From the NCBI RefSeq assembly GCF_052216985.1, contig NZ_JBQOUY010000012.1, positions 15,522-79,521 of the forward strand: a stretch of DNA of 64,000 nt, in the 5' to 3' direction. The position numbers and the translations under genes were made by a program. This DNA comes from Acidaminococcus fermentans_A. Lineage in GTDB: Bacteria; Bacillota; Negativicutes; Acidaminococcales; Acidaminococcaceae. Position 1 is the first letter of the stretch; each line of letters opens with the position of its first letter. Positions 1-9,124 of this stretch are shown here, in pieces. The notes beneath the pieces were generated by a model, which worked only from the letters and a program-made list of their open reading frames with translations, had not been told where the DNA came from and searched no databases.

Positions 1-749
1 CCCGGGTGAACCGGGTGGGAGCCGGAGCAGCCGCCCTGGCTGCGCTCCAGCCCCTGGACTTTGATCCGGATGACAAATGGGACTTTGCCGCCGGCTATGG
101 GAATTATGCCGGTGCCCATGCGGTAGCCATCGGAGCCTACTACCGGCCGACGGAAGATATGATGTTCAGTGTGGGCGGCTCCTTCGGAGGAGGAGAAAAC
201 ATGGTGAACGCCGGAGTGACCTTCAAACTGGGGCAGGGGAACCATGTGACAAGGTCTAAAGTGGCCATGGCCAAGGAAATCATCGACCTGCGGGCCACCG
301 TGGAAATGCTGAAGAACCAGAATGCCCAGATTCTCCAGACCCTGAAACTCCAGGGGACACCAGCAGCCAGCCCGCTGGTTGGGAAATTCAGCGATGTGCC
401 GGAAACTCACTGGGCCTGCCGATATGTGGAAGAACTTCGGAAACGGGGCTATCTGGAAGGTTATCCGGATGGAGAATTCAAGGGAGACCGGACCATGACC
501 CGGTACGAATATGCGGCCGTCATCTATCGGGCACTGCAGAATGGAGCACCGGTGGATGCTGACATGGCCAGATCCGTAGAAGAATTCAAACCAGAACTGA
601 CCCAGATCCAGGAAGCTGAACGGTTCCGGGTGGACCGGATCTCCGGGAAAGACAATGACCGGCATAAAGTGGAGCGGGTAAGGGTCAACAGTGAAAACAG
701 CAAAGAGAAACAAGAATCTCGGGATGTCTACGGATCCCGGATCCAATAG
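1..749 (+). CDS. YadA-type trimeric autotransporter, C-terminal anchor plus SLH domain (5' truncated)
   Basis: The reading frame is open at the left edge, so only the C-terminal end (about 248 residues) is present. It begins with a YadA-like membrane anchor (RVGAGAAALAAL, then four predicted beta strands ending near VTFKLG, about residue 78). A short coiled coil follows (about 85-115), then one SLH domain (about 130-180, with FSDVP and GYPDGEF) and a charged tail. YadA anchors normally end the protein; here the chain continues, and the extension should lie in the periplasm because the barrel's C-terminus faces inward. In Negativicutes SLH domains tether outer-membrane proteins to peptidoglycan, so the extension probably anchors the adhesin to the wall. 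The extracellular head and stalk are outside the window. Confidence 0.88.
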   Translation, partial: RVNRVGAGAAALAALQPLDFDPDDKWDFAAGYGNYAGAHAVAIGAYYRPTEDMMFSVGGSFGGGENMVNAGVTFKLGQGNHVTRSKVAMAKEIIDLRATVEMLKNQNAQILQTLKLQGTPAASPLVGKFSDVPETHWACRYVEELRKRGYLEGYPDGEFKGDRTMTRYEYAAVIYRALQNGAPVDADMARSVEEFKPELTQIQEAERFRVDRISGKDNDRHKVERVRVNSENSKEKQESRDVYGSRIQ

Positions 750-754
750 GAAGA

Positions 755-806
755 ATGCATAAAACAAAGGTCTGCCGCCTGTGCGACAGACCTTTGTTTT
801 ATGCAT
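755..806. terminator. bidirectional intrinsic terminator
   Basis: A 20-bp perfect inverted repeat (755-774 and 787-806) encloses a 12-nt loop. Each arm contains an A or T run, so it can terminate both the autotransporter and the convergent methyltransferase, whose stop codon (799-801) lies inside the right arm. Confidence 0.85.
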
Positions 807-1917
807 CTTCCCAGACTTTTTCTGCGATGGACCGGATCAGCCGGAGCTTGGCCCACTGTTCTTTTTCCGTCAGCAGGTTCCCTTCTTCGGTGGAGGAGAA
901 CCCGCACTGGGGACTCAGGCACAGCTGGTCCAGGGGAACGTATTTTTCCGCCTCCCGGATCCGGGCGATGATGTCTTCTTCTTTTTCCAGTTCCGGGGTC
1001 TTGGAGGTCACCAGTCCCAGGACCACCTGCTGGCCTTTGATGAACCGGAGGGGTTCGAAGCCACCGGCCCGGTCACTGTCGTATTCCAGGAAGAATCCGT
1101 CCACACGGCAGCGGCCGAAGAGGGTTTCCGCCACCGGTTCGTAGCCGCCGCTGGAGAACCAGGTGGAACGGAAGTTCCCCCGGCAGATGTGCATGGTGAT
1201 GGTCATGTCATCGGGTTTGGCTTCCAGGGCCCGGTTGATCATGTCTACATAGTGATCGGCCAGTTCATCCAAGTCGAAGCCCCGTTCGGCATACGCCTTC
1301 CGTTTGTCGGCGTCGCAGAATTCCCCCCAGCTGGTGTCATCCAGCTGCAGATACCGGCAGCCGGCGGCGTAGAAGGAACGGATGGCCTGCTGGTAGGCCA
1401 GGGCGATGTCCGTGAACAGCCGGTTCTGGTCCTGATAGCGGGGAATGGGTTCATAGTGTTTTTCCCGGACGCAGCAGATCAGGTGCAGCATGCTGGGGGA
1501 AGGGATGGTCATCTTGGCCAGGGTTTCTCCTGCGGTTTCTTTCAGGAACCGGAAATGGTCCAGGAAGGGATGCCTTCCAAAGCCGATGGGTCCGGTGATT
1601 TTGGCGGTCCGGGCTTTGGGCTGGGCCCCTTTGAAATGGACGGACCAGTTTTCCGCGGAAATCTCCGTAACTCCTTCCAGTTCTGTCAGGAAATCCAGGT
1701 GCCAGTATCGGCGGCGGAATTCTCCATCGGTGACGGCTTGGAGTCCCACTTCTTTTTCCTTGGCCACCAAGTCCCGGATGGCTTCGTCTTCAGCGGCCTT
1801 CAAGTCAGAGGCAGGGATGGTCCCGGCGGCAAAAGCTTCCCGCTTTTCTTTCAAAGCGGCAGGACGCAGGAAACTGCCCACGATATCATAGCGAAAAGGC
1901 GGTTTGTTTTTGGTCAT
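799..1917 (-). CDS. MetE-like cobalamin-independent methionine synthase family protein (YxjG/YxjH type)
   Basis: The 372-residue protein matches the short, single-barrel relatives of MetE (Bacillus YxjG/YxjH type) rather than the roughly 750-residue full enzyme. Probable zinc ligands are H243 and C245 (motif MHICRGN), E278 and C338 (SPQCGF). The family transfers a methyl group to a thiol, classically homocysteine, but the donor for the short form is not settled. The start ATG has GGGAGGA upstream. The gene is monocistronic between two terminators. No SAM riboswitch or T-box is visible in the 148-bp upstream gap, so regulation by methionine is not evident. Confidence 0.85.
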   Translation of the reverse strand: MTKNKPPFRYDIVGSFLRPAALKEKREAFAAGTIPASDLKAAEDEAIRDLVAKEKEVGLQAVTDGEFRRRYWHLDFLTELEGVTEISAENWSVHFKGAQPKARTAKITGPIGFGRHPFLDHFRFLKETAGETLAKMTIPSPSMLHLICCVREKHYEPIPRYQDQNRLFTDIALAYQQAIRSFYAAGCRYLQLDDTSWGEFCDADKRKAYAERGFDLDELADHYVDMINRALEAKPDDMTITMHICRGNFRSTWFSSGGYEPVAETLFGRCRVDGFFLEYDSDRAGGFEPLRFIKGQQVVLGLVTSKTPELEKEEDIIARIREAEKYVPLDQLCLSPQCGFSSTEEGNLLTEKEQWAKLRLIRSIAEKVWEDA

Positions 1918-2030
1918 GGTCTATATCCTCCCATACATTCAGGTTTTGTCCATGGGGAAAGTATACCACGGTCATGGGAATTTGGATAATACAGAAAAGA
2001 AACCAGTTGCTATAGCTTGAGGGAATAGCA

Positions 2031-2062
2031 AAAAGGCCTGCTGCCGGCGCAGCAGGCCTTTT
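2031..2062 (-). terminator. intrinsic terminator of the activase gene
   Basis: A 14-bp perfect inverted repeat (AAAAGGCCTGCTGC with its complement) has a 4-nt loop. On the minus strand it ends in a T run immediately after the activase stop codon. Confidence 0.85.
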
Positions 2063-2064
2063 CC

Positions 2065-5000
2065 TTAAATCATAATCTCCCGTCTTGCCAGGTTCTCGTC
2101 AAAGAAACTTTCTTCTTTCTTTTTCTTTTCAACCGGTACCGGAGCCGCGCTGGTGCGGATGTTTTCCACAAACAGCAGCAGCCGGTTGGTTACGTTCACG
2201 TCACTGACCCCGCTGTCGAAGTCCAGGCTCAGCAGGTTCATGTGAGGATACAGGGATTTGATCTTCTTTTCGATCCCTTTGGAGATGATGTGGTTGGCAA
2301 TGCAGCCGAAAGGCTGGAGGCTGATCACATTCTCGATGCCGTGCTTGGCGAAGTTCACCACTTCTGCTGGCAGCAGCCAGCCTTCCCCGAACTGGGCGGC
2401 CATGTTGATGATGGTTTTCCCGTCATTGGCCAGGTCGAAGATGTCCTCGATGGGGGTGAAGTACCGGAACTCTTCCCCGATTTCATTGAATTTCTTCACC
2501 TGTTTGGTGACCCACATGTACAGGGCATCTACGATCAGGTTCGGCATGTGATGCCGTTCCAGGCCGAACTTCCGGTTGGTGATTCGGTTTACGAAAGCCT
2601 GCATGAAGAAAGGGGTCAGCAGAGGAGGCATCACTTCAATGGAGTGATCCATCAGCCAGCTGGTGATGTTCTTGTGGGCGAAGGCGTTGAACTTCAGGTA
2701 GATTTCCCCTACGATCCCCACCTGGGGCAGATGCACGTCCGGCTTGGCCAAAGCGTTGAATTCTGCCGCCGCTTCCTTCAGCAGTCTCTGGAGACCGCTG
2801 GGGCTGTTGGCTTCGATTTCCTTCTTGGCTAGTTCCAGGTATTTGTCCTTCAGTTCCGCAGCTTTGCCTTTGACGGTTTCCCGGACTACGGAGGCGTTGA
2901 AGAACTTGGCCAGGCAGTCGGAGAACAGCACGGTGGAAACGGTGATCCGGGAAATCTTCAACCAGTTGATGGCAAAGCCCGGCTGGTCATTCTGGATATT
3001 CTTGCTGGTGGCCAGGGACAGCACCGGAGTGTCTTTAAAGCCCGCAGCAATCAGGGCATGCTTGATCAGCCCGAAGTAGTTGGAGGCCCGGCACTGGCCA
3101 CCAGTCTGGGTAATGGCCACGGCTGTATGGGCGGGATCATATTTCCCGGACTGGAGGGCACGGATAAAGTCCCCTACCACCAGGGTGGCCGGATAGCAGA
3201 CTTCGTTGTTGGCGAATTTCAGCCCCAGGTCCGCGCTCTGGACCGTGCTTTCTGGCAGGGTTTCCACATGGAACCCGGCATTCTTCATCACCGAAGGGAT
3301 GAGGGGAGAAATGAACGGGGTGAAATAAGGAGCCAGGATGGTGTAGTCCCGCATGTTCTTTTCAAAACGGGGCGGCTGTTCAAAGGGGGTAGCTTCGAAT
3401 TTGGCATCCCGGTTGTACCGGATGCTTTCCACCACGGACCGGACCCGAAGTTTCAGGGAGCCGATGTTGGATACATCATCGATTTTCAGCAGGGTCAGGG
3501 CCTTGCCATGGCGCTGGAGGATGCCCCGGACTTCGTCCTGGAGGAAGGCATCCGGACCGCAGCCGAAGGAAGTCATTTCCATGAAGTGGACGCTGTTGTC
3601 CTGGCGGGCCACCCAGTCGGCCGCCTTGGAGATCCGGTTGATGTAGGCCCACTGCCGGACTAGATAGGAATCGTCGATGGTGATGGAACTGTCGTCCCGG
3701 ACCAGGTCCTCGTTGATCACGTTGATGCCCATGGCTGCAATGGATTCGCTGAGTTTGTGCTGGATCAGAGGGTCCGTATGGTAGGGCCGGCCAGCCAGCA
3801 GGATGGTCAGTTGTTTGTTGGCCCGGCTCTTCTGGAGGATCTCCTCATTTTTGGCCTTGATGGCCCGGCCGTATTCCTCCTGGGCTTTCAGGGCTGCCTT
3901 CAGGGCTTTGTCCGCGGTGAAACGGTCGAAGCCGATGTAGCTCAGGTATTTCCGGATCTGTTTCTTCAGAAGGGATTCATCCTGGAAGTTGATGGGCGGG
4001 GAATCGATGGGAATCTCCGTATCCACCACGCTTTTGATCACGTCGGAATAGCCAGAGACCACCGGGCAGTTGTAGCTGTTCAGCTGCCGCTTGTCATCCT
4101 GCCGTTCGTAGATCACATAGGGCATGAAGATCCGGTTCACCCGCTTCCGGATCAGGTTGTTGACGTGGCCGTGGACCAGCTTGGCCGGAAAACAGATGTT
4201 GTCGCTCATTACATCGTGGATCCCTCCTTCATAATTCTTGAAGGTAGAGGGGTCGGACAGCTGGACTTTCAGCCCGCAGGTGGTGAACAGGGCATGCCAG
4301 AAGGGGTAGTCTTCGTAGATGTTCAGGCACCGGGGGATCCCGATGACCCGCTGGGCATCCTCTTTCACCGGACGGTCGAAGAGCAGTTTGTATTTGTAGT
4401 CGTAGATGTTTTCCCCAGGTTTATGGTCTTCCCCATTGTTGGTGAAGAATTTTTCACATTTGTTCCCGGAATAGTAGATGCTGCCGTTGCTGAAATTATA
4501 TTTCTTGATCAGGCAGTTGTTTTCGCAGCCGTGGCATTGGAGCTGACTGTCGGTATAATTGGCCACGTGGATCATATCGTCCAGGGTGGCTTCTCCTTCT
4601 GCCCGGCTCCGGGCAAACAGGGCGCAGCCGTAGGCTCCCATGATTTCCGGGATGTTGCTCCGGTGGACGGTAGTGCCGGTCAGAAGTTCGAAGGCCCGGA
4701 CCACGGCGTCGTTTTTCATGGTGCCCCCCTGGAGGACGATATCGTTCCCCAGGTCATGGGTGTTCTGGAGCTTCAGCACCTTGTACAGGCAGTTCTTGAT
4801 GACGGAATAGGCCAGACCGGCAGAAATATCCCCGATGGTGACCCCTTCCCGGAGGCTCTGCTTCACTTTGGAGTTCATGAACACCGTGCACCGGGTACCT
4901 AGGTCACAGGGTTCCTTGGCTTCGCAGGCCAGTTTGGCAAAATCGCTGACGGAATAATTCAGCCCCTTGGCAAAGGTTTCCAGGAAAGTGCCGCAGCCGG

Positions 5001-6351
5001 AGGAACAGGATTCGTTCAGTTCCATCCGATTCAGGACACCGTGGTCCACGAAAATGGCCTTCATGTCCTGGCCTCCGATGTCCAGGATAAAGGAAACGTC
5101 CTGGTGGATCTTCCGGGCCGCCAGATAATGGGCGATGGTTTCGATGATGCCCGTCTTCAGGTCGAAGGCGGCTTTGATCAGGTCTTCCCCGTAGCCAGTA
5201 GAGCAGCTGCCCAGGATCCGGGGATTGGCTCCCACCTTCAGGCATTCCGCATAAAAGGCTTCAAAGGCGTCCTGGACGGCGCCGATGGGATTGCCACTGT
5301 TGGGTCCATAATGGGTGAAGAGGATCCGGTCCTGATCATCAGTGACCACTAGCTTGGTGGTGGTGGAGCCGGAGTCGATGCCCACATAGACCCCGTCCGT
5401 TTTCGCCGTAAGGGGCGTCAGCTGGATGGCATCCGCTTCCTTGGCCTTTTTCCAGGTGGCATAGTCTTCCGGAGACTGGAAGATGGGGGGCAGGATGTCA
5501 TCGGAACGGACGGCCACTTTGGGAGCGCTTTCCAATTTTTCTACCAGCTGGTCAAAGGAGATGGACGGGGCATCTGCCGCACTGAGGGCAGTCCCGTAGG
5601 CCGGGATCAGATTGGCGTTTTCCGGCACAACGAAATTCACATAGGGAATCTGGAGGCAGTCCATCAGGGCTTTCCGCAGGGCGGGCATAAAGGTCAGAGG
5701 ACCGCCGCAGAGCAGGATCTTGGGTTCGATGGTGCAGCCGTGGCTCAGGGTGGAGATCACCTGGACCGCCACTGCGTGGAAAATGGAAATGGCGATATCT
5801 TCCCGGCTCACGTTCTTGGCCAGCAGGTTCTGGATGTCTGTTTTGGCAAAAACGCCGCAGCGGGAGGCAATGTAATGGACATGCTGGGCCTTTTCTGCCA
5901 AGCCGTCCAGCTGTTCGATGGGAATCCCCAGGAGCACGGCCATCTGGTCCAGGAAGGCCCCAGTGCCGCCTGCGCAGTTGCCGTTCATCCGCAGGTCGCA
6001 GCTTCCATCGGCCTTGATGTACACGATTTTGGCGTCTTCTCCGCCAATGTCGATCAGGGTGGCCACGTCCGGATATTTGGCTTTGACGAATTTAGTGGCG
6101 GCGATCACTTCCTGTTCAAAGGGAATCTGGAATTTTTCCGCCACTCCCATGCCCACGGAACCGGTGATCTTCAGCTTCAGGCTGGCACCGCCGATCTGGG
6201 AACGCAAAGTCTTCAGTTCTTCCCGCAGGACCCCGGCTACATTGGCCTGGTGCCGCTTGTAGCGGGAAAACACCACATGGGAATGATTGTCCAGCACGAC
6301 GATCTTGCACGTGGTGGACCCGATGTCTAAACCTACACGATACGTACTCAT
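2065..6351 (-). CDS. giant acyl-CoA dehydratase activase-related protein (two BcrAD/BadFG ATPase modules plus DUF2229)
   Basis: At 1428 residues this carries two tandem ASKHA ATPase modules of the HgdC/BadFG type. The first has DIGSTT at 9-14 and Cys126 (CAGGTGAF) and Cys165 (RCGVFAK), equivalent to the two cysteines that hold the bridging [4Fe-4S] cluster in HgdC. The second repeats the pattern (DSGSTTTK, CSSGCGTF, CTVFMNS). A DUF2229 region and a 2-hydroxyacyl-CoA dehydratase-like C-terminal part follow. HgdC-type activases use ATP to inject electrons into 2-hydroxyacyl-CoA dehydratases; the large fused form is widespread in anaerobes and its substrate is unknown to me. No dehydratase subunits are adjacent. 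I chose the ATG at 6351 (MSTYRV) because GAGGTG precedes it; an in-frame ATG at 6363 lacks a site. Confidence 0.88.
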   Translation of the reverse strand: MSTYRVGLDIGSTTCKIVVLDNHSHVVFSRYKRHQANVAGVLREELKTLRSQIGGASLKLKITGSVGMGVAEKFQIPFEQEVIAATKFVKAKYPDVATLIDIGGEDAKIVYIKADGSCDLRMNGNCAGGTGAFLDQMAVLLGIPIEQLDGLAEKAQHVHYIASRCGVFAKTDIQNLLAKNVSREDIAISIFHAVAVQVISTLSHGCTIEPKILLCGGPLTFMPALRKALMDCLQIPYVNFVVPENANLIPAYGTALSAADAPSISFDQLVEKLESAPKVAVRSDDILPPIFQSPEDYATWKKAKEADAIQLTPLTAKTDGVYVGIDSGSTTTKLVVTDDQDRILFTHYGPNSGNPIGAVQDAFEAFYAECLKVGANPRILGSCSTGYGEDLIKAAFDLKTGIIETIAHYLAARKIHQDVSFILDIGGQDMKAIFVDHGVLNRMELNESCSSGCGTFLETFAKGLNYSVSDFAKLACEAKEPCDLGTRCTVFMNSKVKQSLREGVTIGDISAGLAYSVIKNCLYKVLKLQNTHDLGNDIVLQGGTMKNDAVVRAFELLTGTTVHRSNIPEIMGAYGCALFARSRAEGEATLDDMIHVANYTDSQLQCHGCENNCLIKKYNFSNGSIYYSGNKCEKFFTNNGEDHKPGENIYDYKYKLLFDRPVKEDAQRVIGIPRCLNIYEDYPFWHALFTTCGLKVQLSDPSTFKNYEGGIHDVMSDNICFPAKLVHGHVNNLIRKRVNRIFMPYVIYERQDDKRQLNSYNCPVVSGYSDVIKSVVDTEIPIDSPPINFQDESLLKKQIRKYLSYIGFDRFTADKALKAALKAQEEYGRAIKAKNEEILQKSRANKQLTILLAGRPYHTDPLIQHKLSESIAAMGINVINEDLVRDDSSITIDDSYLVRQWAYINRISKAADWVARQDNSVHFMEMTSFGCGPDAFLQDEVRGILQRHGKALTLLKIDDVSNIGSLKLRVRSVVESIRYNRDAKFEATPFEQPPRFEKNMRDYTILAPYFTPFISPLIPSVMKNAGFHVETLPESTVQSADLGLKFANNEVCYPATLVVGDFIRALQSGKYDPAHTAVAITQTGGQCRASNYFGLIKHALIAAGFKDTPVLSLATSKNIQNDQPGFAINWLKISRITVSTVLFSDCLAKFFNASVVRETVKGKAAELKDKYLELAKKEIEANSPSGLQRLLKEAAAEFNALAKPDVHLPQVGIVGEIYLKFNAFAHKNITSWLMDHSIEVMPPLLTPFFMQAFVNRITNRKFGLERHHMPNLIVDALYMWVTKQVKKFNEIGEEFRYFTPIEDIFDLANDGKTIINMAAQFGEGWLLPAEVVNFAKHGIENVISLQPFGCIANHIISKGIEKKIKSLYPHMNLLSLDFDSGVSDVNVTNRLLLFVENIRTSAAPVPVEKKKKEESFFDENLARREIMI

Positions 6352-6377
6352 AATGCACCTCATCTTAAAGTGTATCC

Positions 6378-6406
6378 ATTATAGCACATATGGGGTAAAA
6401 ATCCAG
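6378..6406 (-). promoter_or_regulatory. probable promoter of the activase gene
   Basis: On the minus strand TATAAT (6383-6378) is preceded by TGC, giving an extended -10. The -35 region (6406-6401, CTGGAT) is weak. The predicted start of transcription leaves a leader of about 20 nt. Confidence 0.55.
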
Positions 6407-6479
6407 AGTGGCCTGAGGGTTTCCGTAGGAATCAAGGGAAGGCTGTGATACAATTACGGAAGGGAAAAAGGAAGGAGAT

Positions 6480-7337
6480 GTGGGGAACGTGGATTTTTCC
6501 GTAAAAAGGATCATCCTAATTTTTTTGAGCGTTTGGATCCCGGCGGCCACTGTCTGGGGGTGTACGCTGTTCGGAGCCCAGGGCAGCCGGGTCCAAGGAG
6601 GAGGCAGTTTGCTTGTGAAGAATCGGGACTGGCGTCCGGAGTATCAGGAAATGCGGCTGGTCCAGGGTCCCCGTTACCGGTATTACGGGATCTATGGGGG
6701 AACGGAAGGCCATATGGCTCTCAAGGGCGGGGTAAATGAGGCAGGATTGGCTGTATTTTCCGCTTCTGCCAGCAGTATCCCCCGGAAGGAACGATTGGCC
6801 ATGGGCCCTTGGGGAAAAGGAGCGCTGAAACGGCTGCTGGGCAGTTGCGGTACGGTGGAGGAAGCCCTGGCCAGCGGGACAGATTTGGGCGGCCCAAAAT
6901 TCCTGCTGCTGGCGGATGCTTCTGAATTGGCCTGGGTGGAAGTGGGGGATCAGGACCAAGTGGCGGTGCGCCGGGTCTGCAACGGGACTTTAGCCCATAC
7001 CAATTTTTATCTGAGCCCAGAGTTCCAGCGGCTGAACTTGAAAGAGACCGTTTCGGCCCGACATCGGTATCAGCGGATCGAAGATCTCTTGGAAAGCCAA
7101 CAGACCCCTTATATATTGGAAGATTTGATCCGCTACAGCCAGAATAGGACGGAAGGACCGGATAACAGCCTCTGGCGGCTGGGGAGCCGGCCGGACGGAC
7201 CGCAGACACTGGCTTCTTTTGGTGTATGGCTGCATCCGGGAGTTCGGCCGGATATCTTCGTCAAGATCCGCTACAGCCCAGAAGATCAGGGCCGAGAAGA
7301 TGTATACCAGTTGGATGGAGAACATTTATTTCCCTGA
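6480..7337 (+). CDS. secreted Ntn hydrolase, C45/choloylglycine hydrolase-like family
   Basis: A 285-residue protein with an N-terminal signal sequence (hydrophobic residues about 11-25) directly followed by Cys28 in WGCTLFGAQ. In C45 acyltransferases and linear-amide hydrolases the mature chain starts with a nucleophilic Cys, and the following GGGSLLVKNRDW stretch is typical, so signal peptide cleavage may itself expose the catalytic residue. The likely reaction is hydrolysis or transfer of an amide-linked acyl group outside the cytoplasm; the substrate is unknown. The start is uncertain. GTG at 6480 has AGGAG only 2 nt upstream, while GTG at 6489 has an 11-nt spacer. A lipoprotein reading (VWGC) is less likely because Trp is unusual in a lipobox. 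Confidence 0.72.
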   Translation: MGNVDFSVKRIILIFLSVWIPAATVWGCTLFGAQGSRVQGGGSLLVKNRDWRPEYQEMRLVQGPRYRYYGIYGGTEGHMALKGGVNEAGLAVFSASASSIPRKERLAMGPWGKGALKRLLGSCGTVEEALASGTDLGGPKFLLLADASELAWVEVGDQDQVAVRRVCNGTLAHTNFYLSPEFQRLNLKETVSARHRYQRIEDLLESQQTPYILEDLIRYSQNRTEGPDNSLWRLGSRPDGPQTLASFGVWLHPGVRPDIFVKIRYSPEDQGREDVYQLDGEHLFP

Positions 7338-7464
7338 GCAATGGGAGAAATGCCCATTAGCTGCCAAAATATGATAAAATAATACAATTACAGTGAAACA
7401 ACGCAGGCTGGAAGGAGCCGCATAGGGATTTTCCCTCCAGCTGGCGGTATAAAGGATGGATAGC

Positions 7465-9078
7465 ATGGAGCAGCAAGGACAAACTCCCGCCAACAGCAAA
7501 ACAAAAAAATTCCTGAAAGGGACTCTGATCCTGACCATTTCCAGTATCGTGGTGAAGGTCATCGGAGCCCTGAACTGGGTCATCCTCTCCCGAGTCATGG
7601 GAGGCGAAGGCATCGGCTTGTACCAGATGGGTTTCCCCATCTATTTGATGGCCATCACCGTTTCTTCCGCTGGGATCCCGGTGGCCATTTCCATCATCAC
7701 CGCGGAAAAAGTGGCCAAAGAAGACTATACCGGGGCCCAGCGGGTGTTCCGGGTCTCCCTGCGGATGCTTTTCTGCACTGGGCTCTTCTTTTCCCTGTGT
7801 CTCCTGGGGATGGCTCACTGGCTGGTCACCTCCGGGATCATTCCCGATCCCCGAGCCTATTATTCCATCATCGCCCTGGCTCCGGCGGTGTTCTTCGTAA
7901 CCTTCCTGTCCAGCTTCCGGGGGTACTTCCAGGGCTGGCAGATCATGACGCCTACGGCCTGCTCGGAAATCACGGAACAGCTGGTGCGGGTGGTCACCAT
8001 GATCGCTTTTTCCTACCTGCTGATGCCCTACGGCCTGACCTATGCGGCAGCTGGAGCCAGCATGGGAGCCGGGGCCGGCGCTTTGTGCGGCCTGCTGCTC
8101 CTCCAGGTGTTCTATTTCCGGCTGAAGCATAAGTTCTTCCCTCAAGGAGAACAAAAAGTTCCTGAGGCGGAGCAGGAACCGGCCGGAAAGATCATCAAAC
8201 GTCTGATTGCCTTGGCTCTGCCGGTTTCCATGTCCAGCCTGATGCTGCCCATCGTGTCTAATCTGGATATGATGATCGTGCCCCGGCGGCTGATGGTGGG
8301 GGGCTGGTCCATGTCCGAAGCCACCACCCTGTTCGGGTATCTGACCGGTATGGCGGTGCCTCTCATCAATATGTCCACCATCCTGACGGCGGCGCTGTCC
8401 ATCAGTCTGGTGCCGGCCATCAGTGAATCCCGGGTACTGGAAGATACGGAAGGGATCCGGGAAAAAGTGGCTACGGCCTTTTCTGTGGCGGCAGTGATCA
8501 CCATCCCCTGCAGCATCGGCCTCCATGTACTGGGCGGCCGGGTGGCGGCTCTGATCTACAACGCTCCCAAAGCTGGACCTTCCATCGCGACCATGAGCTG
8601 GGCCATTTTCCTCCTGGGACTCCATCAGGTGAGTACCGGGATCCTCCAGGGACTGGGCAAGACCAAGATCCCCGTGTTCAATATGATCTTGGCGGCAGTA
8701 TCCAAAGTACTGCTGAACTGGAACCTGACTCCTTCTTTGGGAATCGTGGGGTCTTCCTGGGCTACGGTGGCCGATATCGGGATCGCTGCCGTCCTGAACC
8801 TTTTCTTCATTAAAAAGTACACCGGCTTCTCCCTGGAATTGAAGCAGCTGGGGAAAACTGCTCTGGCGGCAGCGTCCATGGGGGCGGCGGTGAAGGGATT
8901 CCTGGCCCTGGTCCCCAACTGGGGGGCTTGGAGCATCCTGGGAGGCATGGCTGTAGCCATCCCTGTCTATGGAATCCTACTCCTAGTGCTGAAGACCATG
9001 CCGGAAGAAGAGCTGTACCAGATCCCCTTCCTGGGAAGGAGAATGGTGGCGCTGGGGAAGAAACTGAAATTGTTATAA
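7465..9078 (+). CDS. MOP-superfamily polysaccharide/lipid flippase (SpoVB/MurJ-like)
   Basis: 537 residues, almost entirely hydrophobic, with about 14 predicted membrane segments. The N-terminal pattern (ISSIVVKVIGALNWVILSR) and internal repeats are those of the polysaccharide-transport branch that includes SpoVB, YtgP and MurJ. Members flip undecaprenyl-linked precursors across the cytoplasmic membrane, so a role in envelope glycan or lipid II export is likely; sporulation is not implied. The start at 7465 is preferred because AAAGGA lies 8 nt upstream; the ATG at 7456 overlaps that site. It is followed by a strong terminator. Confidence 0.85.
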   Translation: MEQQGQTPANSKTKKFLKGTLILTISSIVVKVIGALNWVILSRVMGGEGIGLYQMGFPIYLMAITVSSAGIPVAISIITAEKVAKEDYTGAQRVFRVSLRMLFCTGLFFSLCLLGMAHWLVTSGIIPDPRAYYSIIALAPAVFFVTFLSSFRGYFQGWQIMTPTACSEITEQLVRVVTMIAFSYLLMPYGLTYAAAGASMGAGAGALCGLLLLQVFYFRLKHKFFPQGEQKVPEAEQEPAGKIIKRLIALALPVSMSSLMLPIVSNLDMMIVPRRLMVGGWSMSEATTLFGYLTGMAVPLINMSTILTAALSISLVPAISESRVLEDTEGIREKVATAFSVAAVITIPCSIGLHVLGGRVAALIYNAPKAGPSIATMSWAIFLLGLHQVSTGILQGLGKTKIPVFNMILAAVSKVLLNWNLTPSLGIVGSSWATVADIGIAAVLNLFFIKKYTGFSLELKQLGKTALAAASMGAAVKGFLALVPNWGAWSILGGMAVAIPVYGILLLVLKTMPEEELYQIPFLGRRMVALGKKLKLL

Positions 9079-9124
9079 AAAAAGCTGTGAAAAAATAAGC
9101 AATCATTTTTTCACAGCTTTTTTA
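9077..9124. terminator. bidirectional terminator, GTGAAAAA type
   Basis: A long AT-rich inverted repeat contains AGCTGTGAAAAAAT and its complement around an 8-nt loop, flanked by A and T runs. It serves the convergent flippase and M23 peptidase genes and resembles the hairpins at 45861 and 59758. Confidence 0.85.

Noticed and set aside
1918..2064. SAM riboswitch or T-box upstream of the MetE-like gene
   Set aside because: The gap is short, contains the activase terminator and shows no conserved core of either element.
2065..6351. The hydroxyglutaryl-CoA dehydratase activator HgdC itself
   Set aside because: HgdC is about 260 residues and lies with hgdAB; this is a much larger fused relative without those partners.
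6480..7337. Lipoprotein assignment for the Ntn hydrolase
   Set aside because: VWGC is a poor lipobox, and the Cys is explained better as the family's N-terminal nucleophile.
7465..9078. Sporulation function suggested by SpoVB similarity
   Set aside because: The flippase family is broad, and no sporulation gene is seen in the window.
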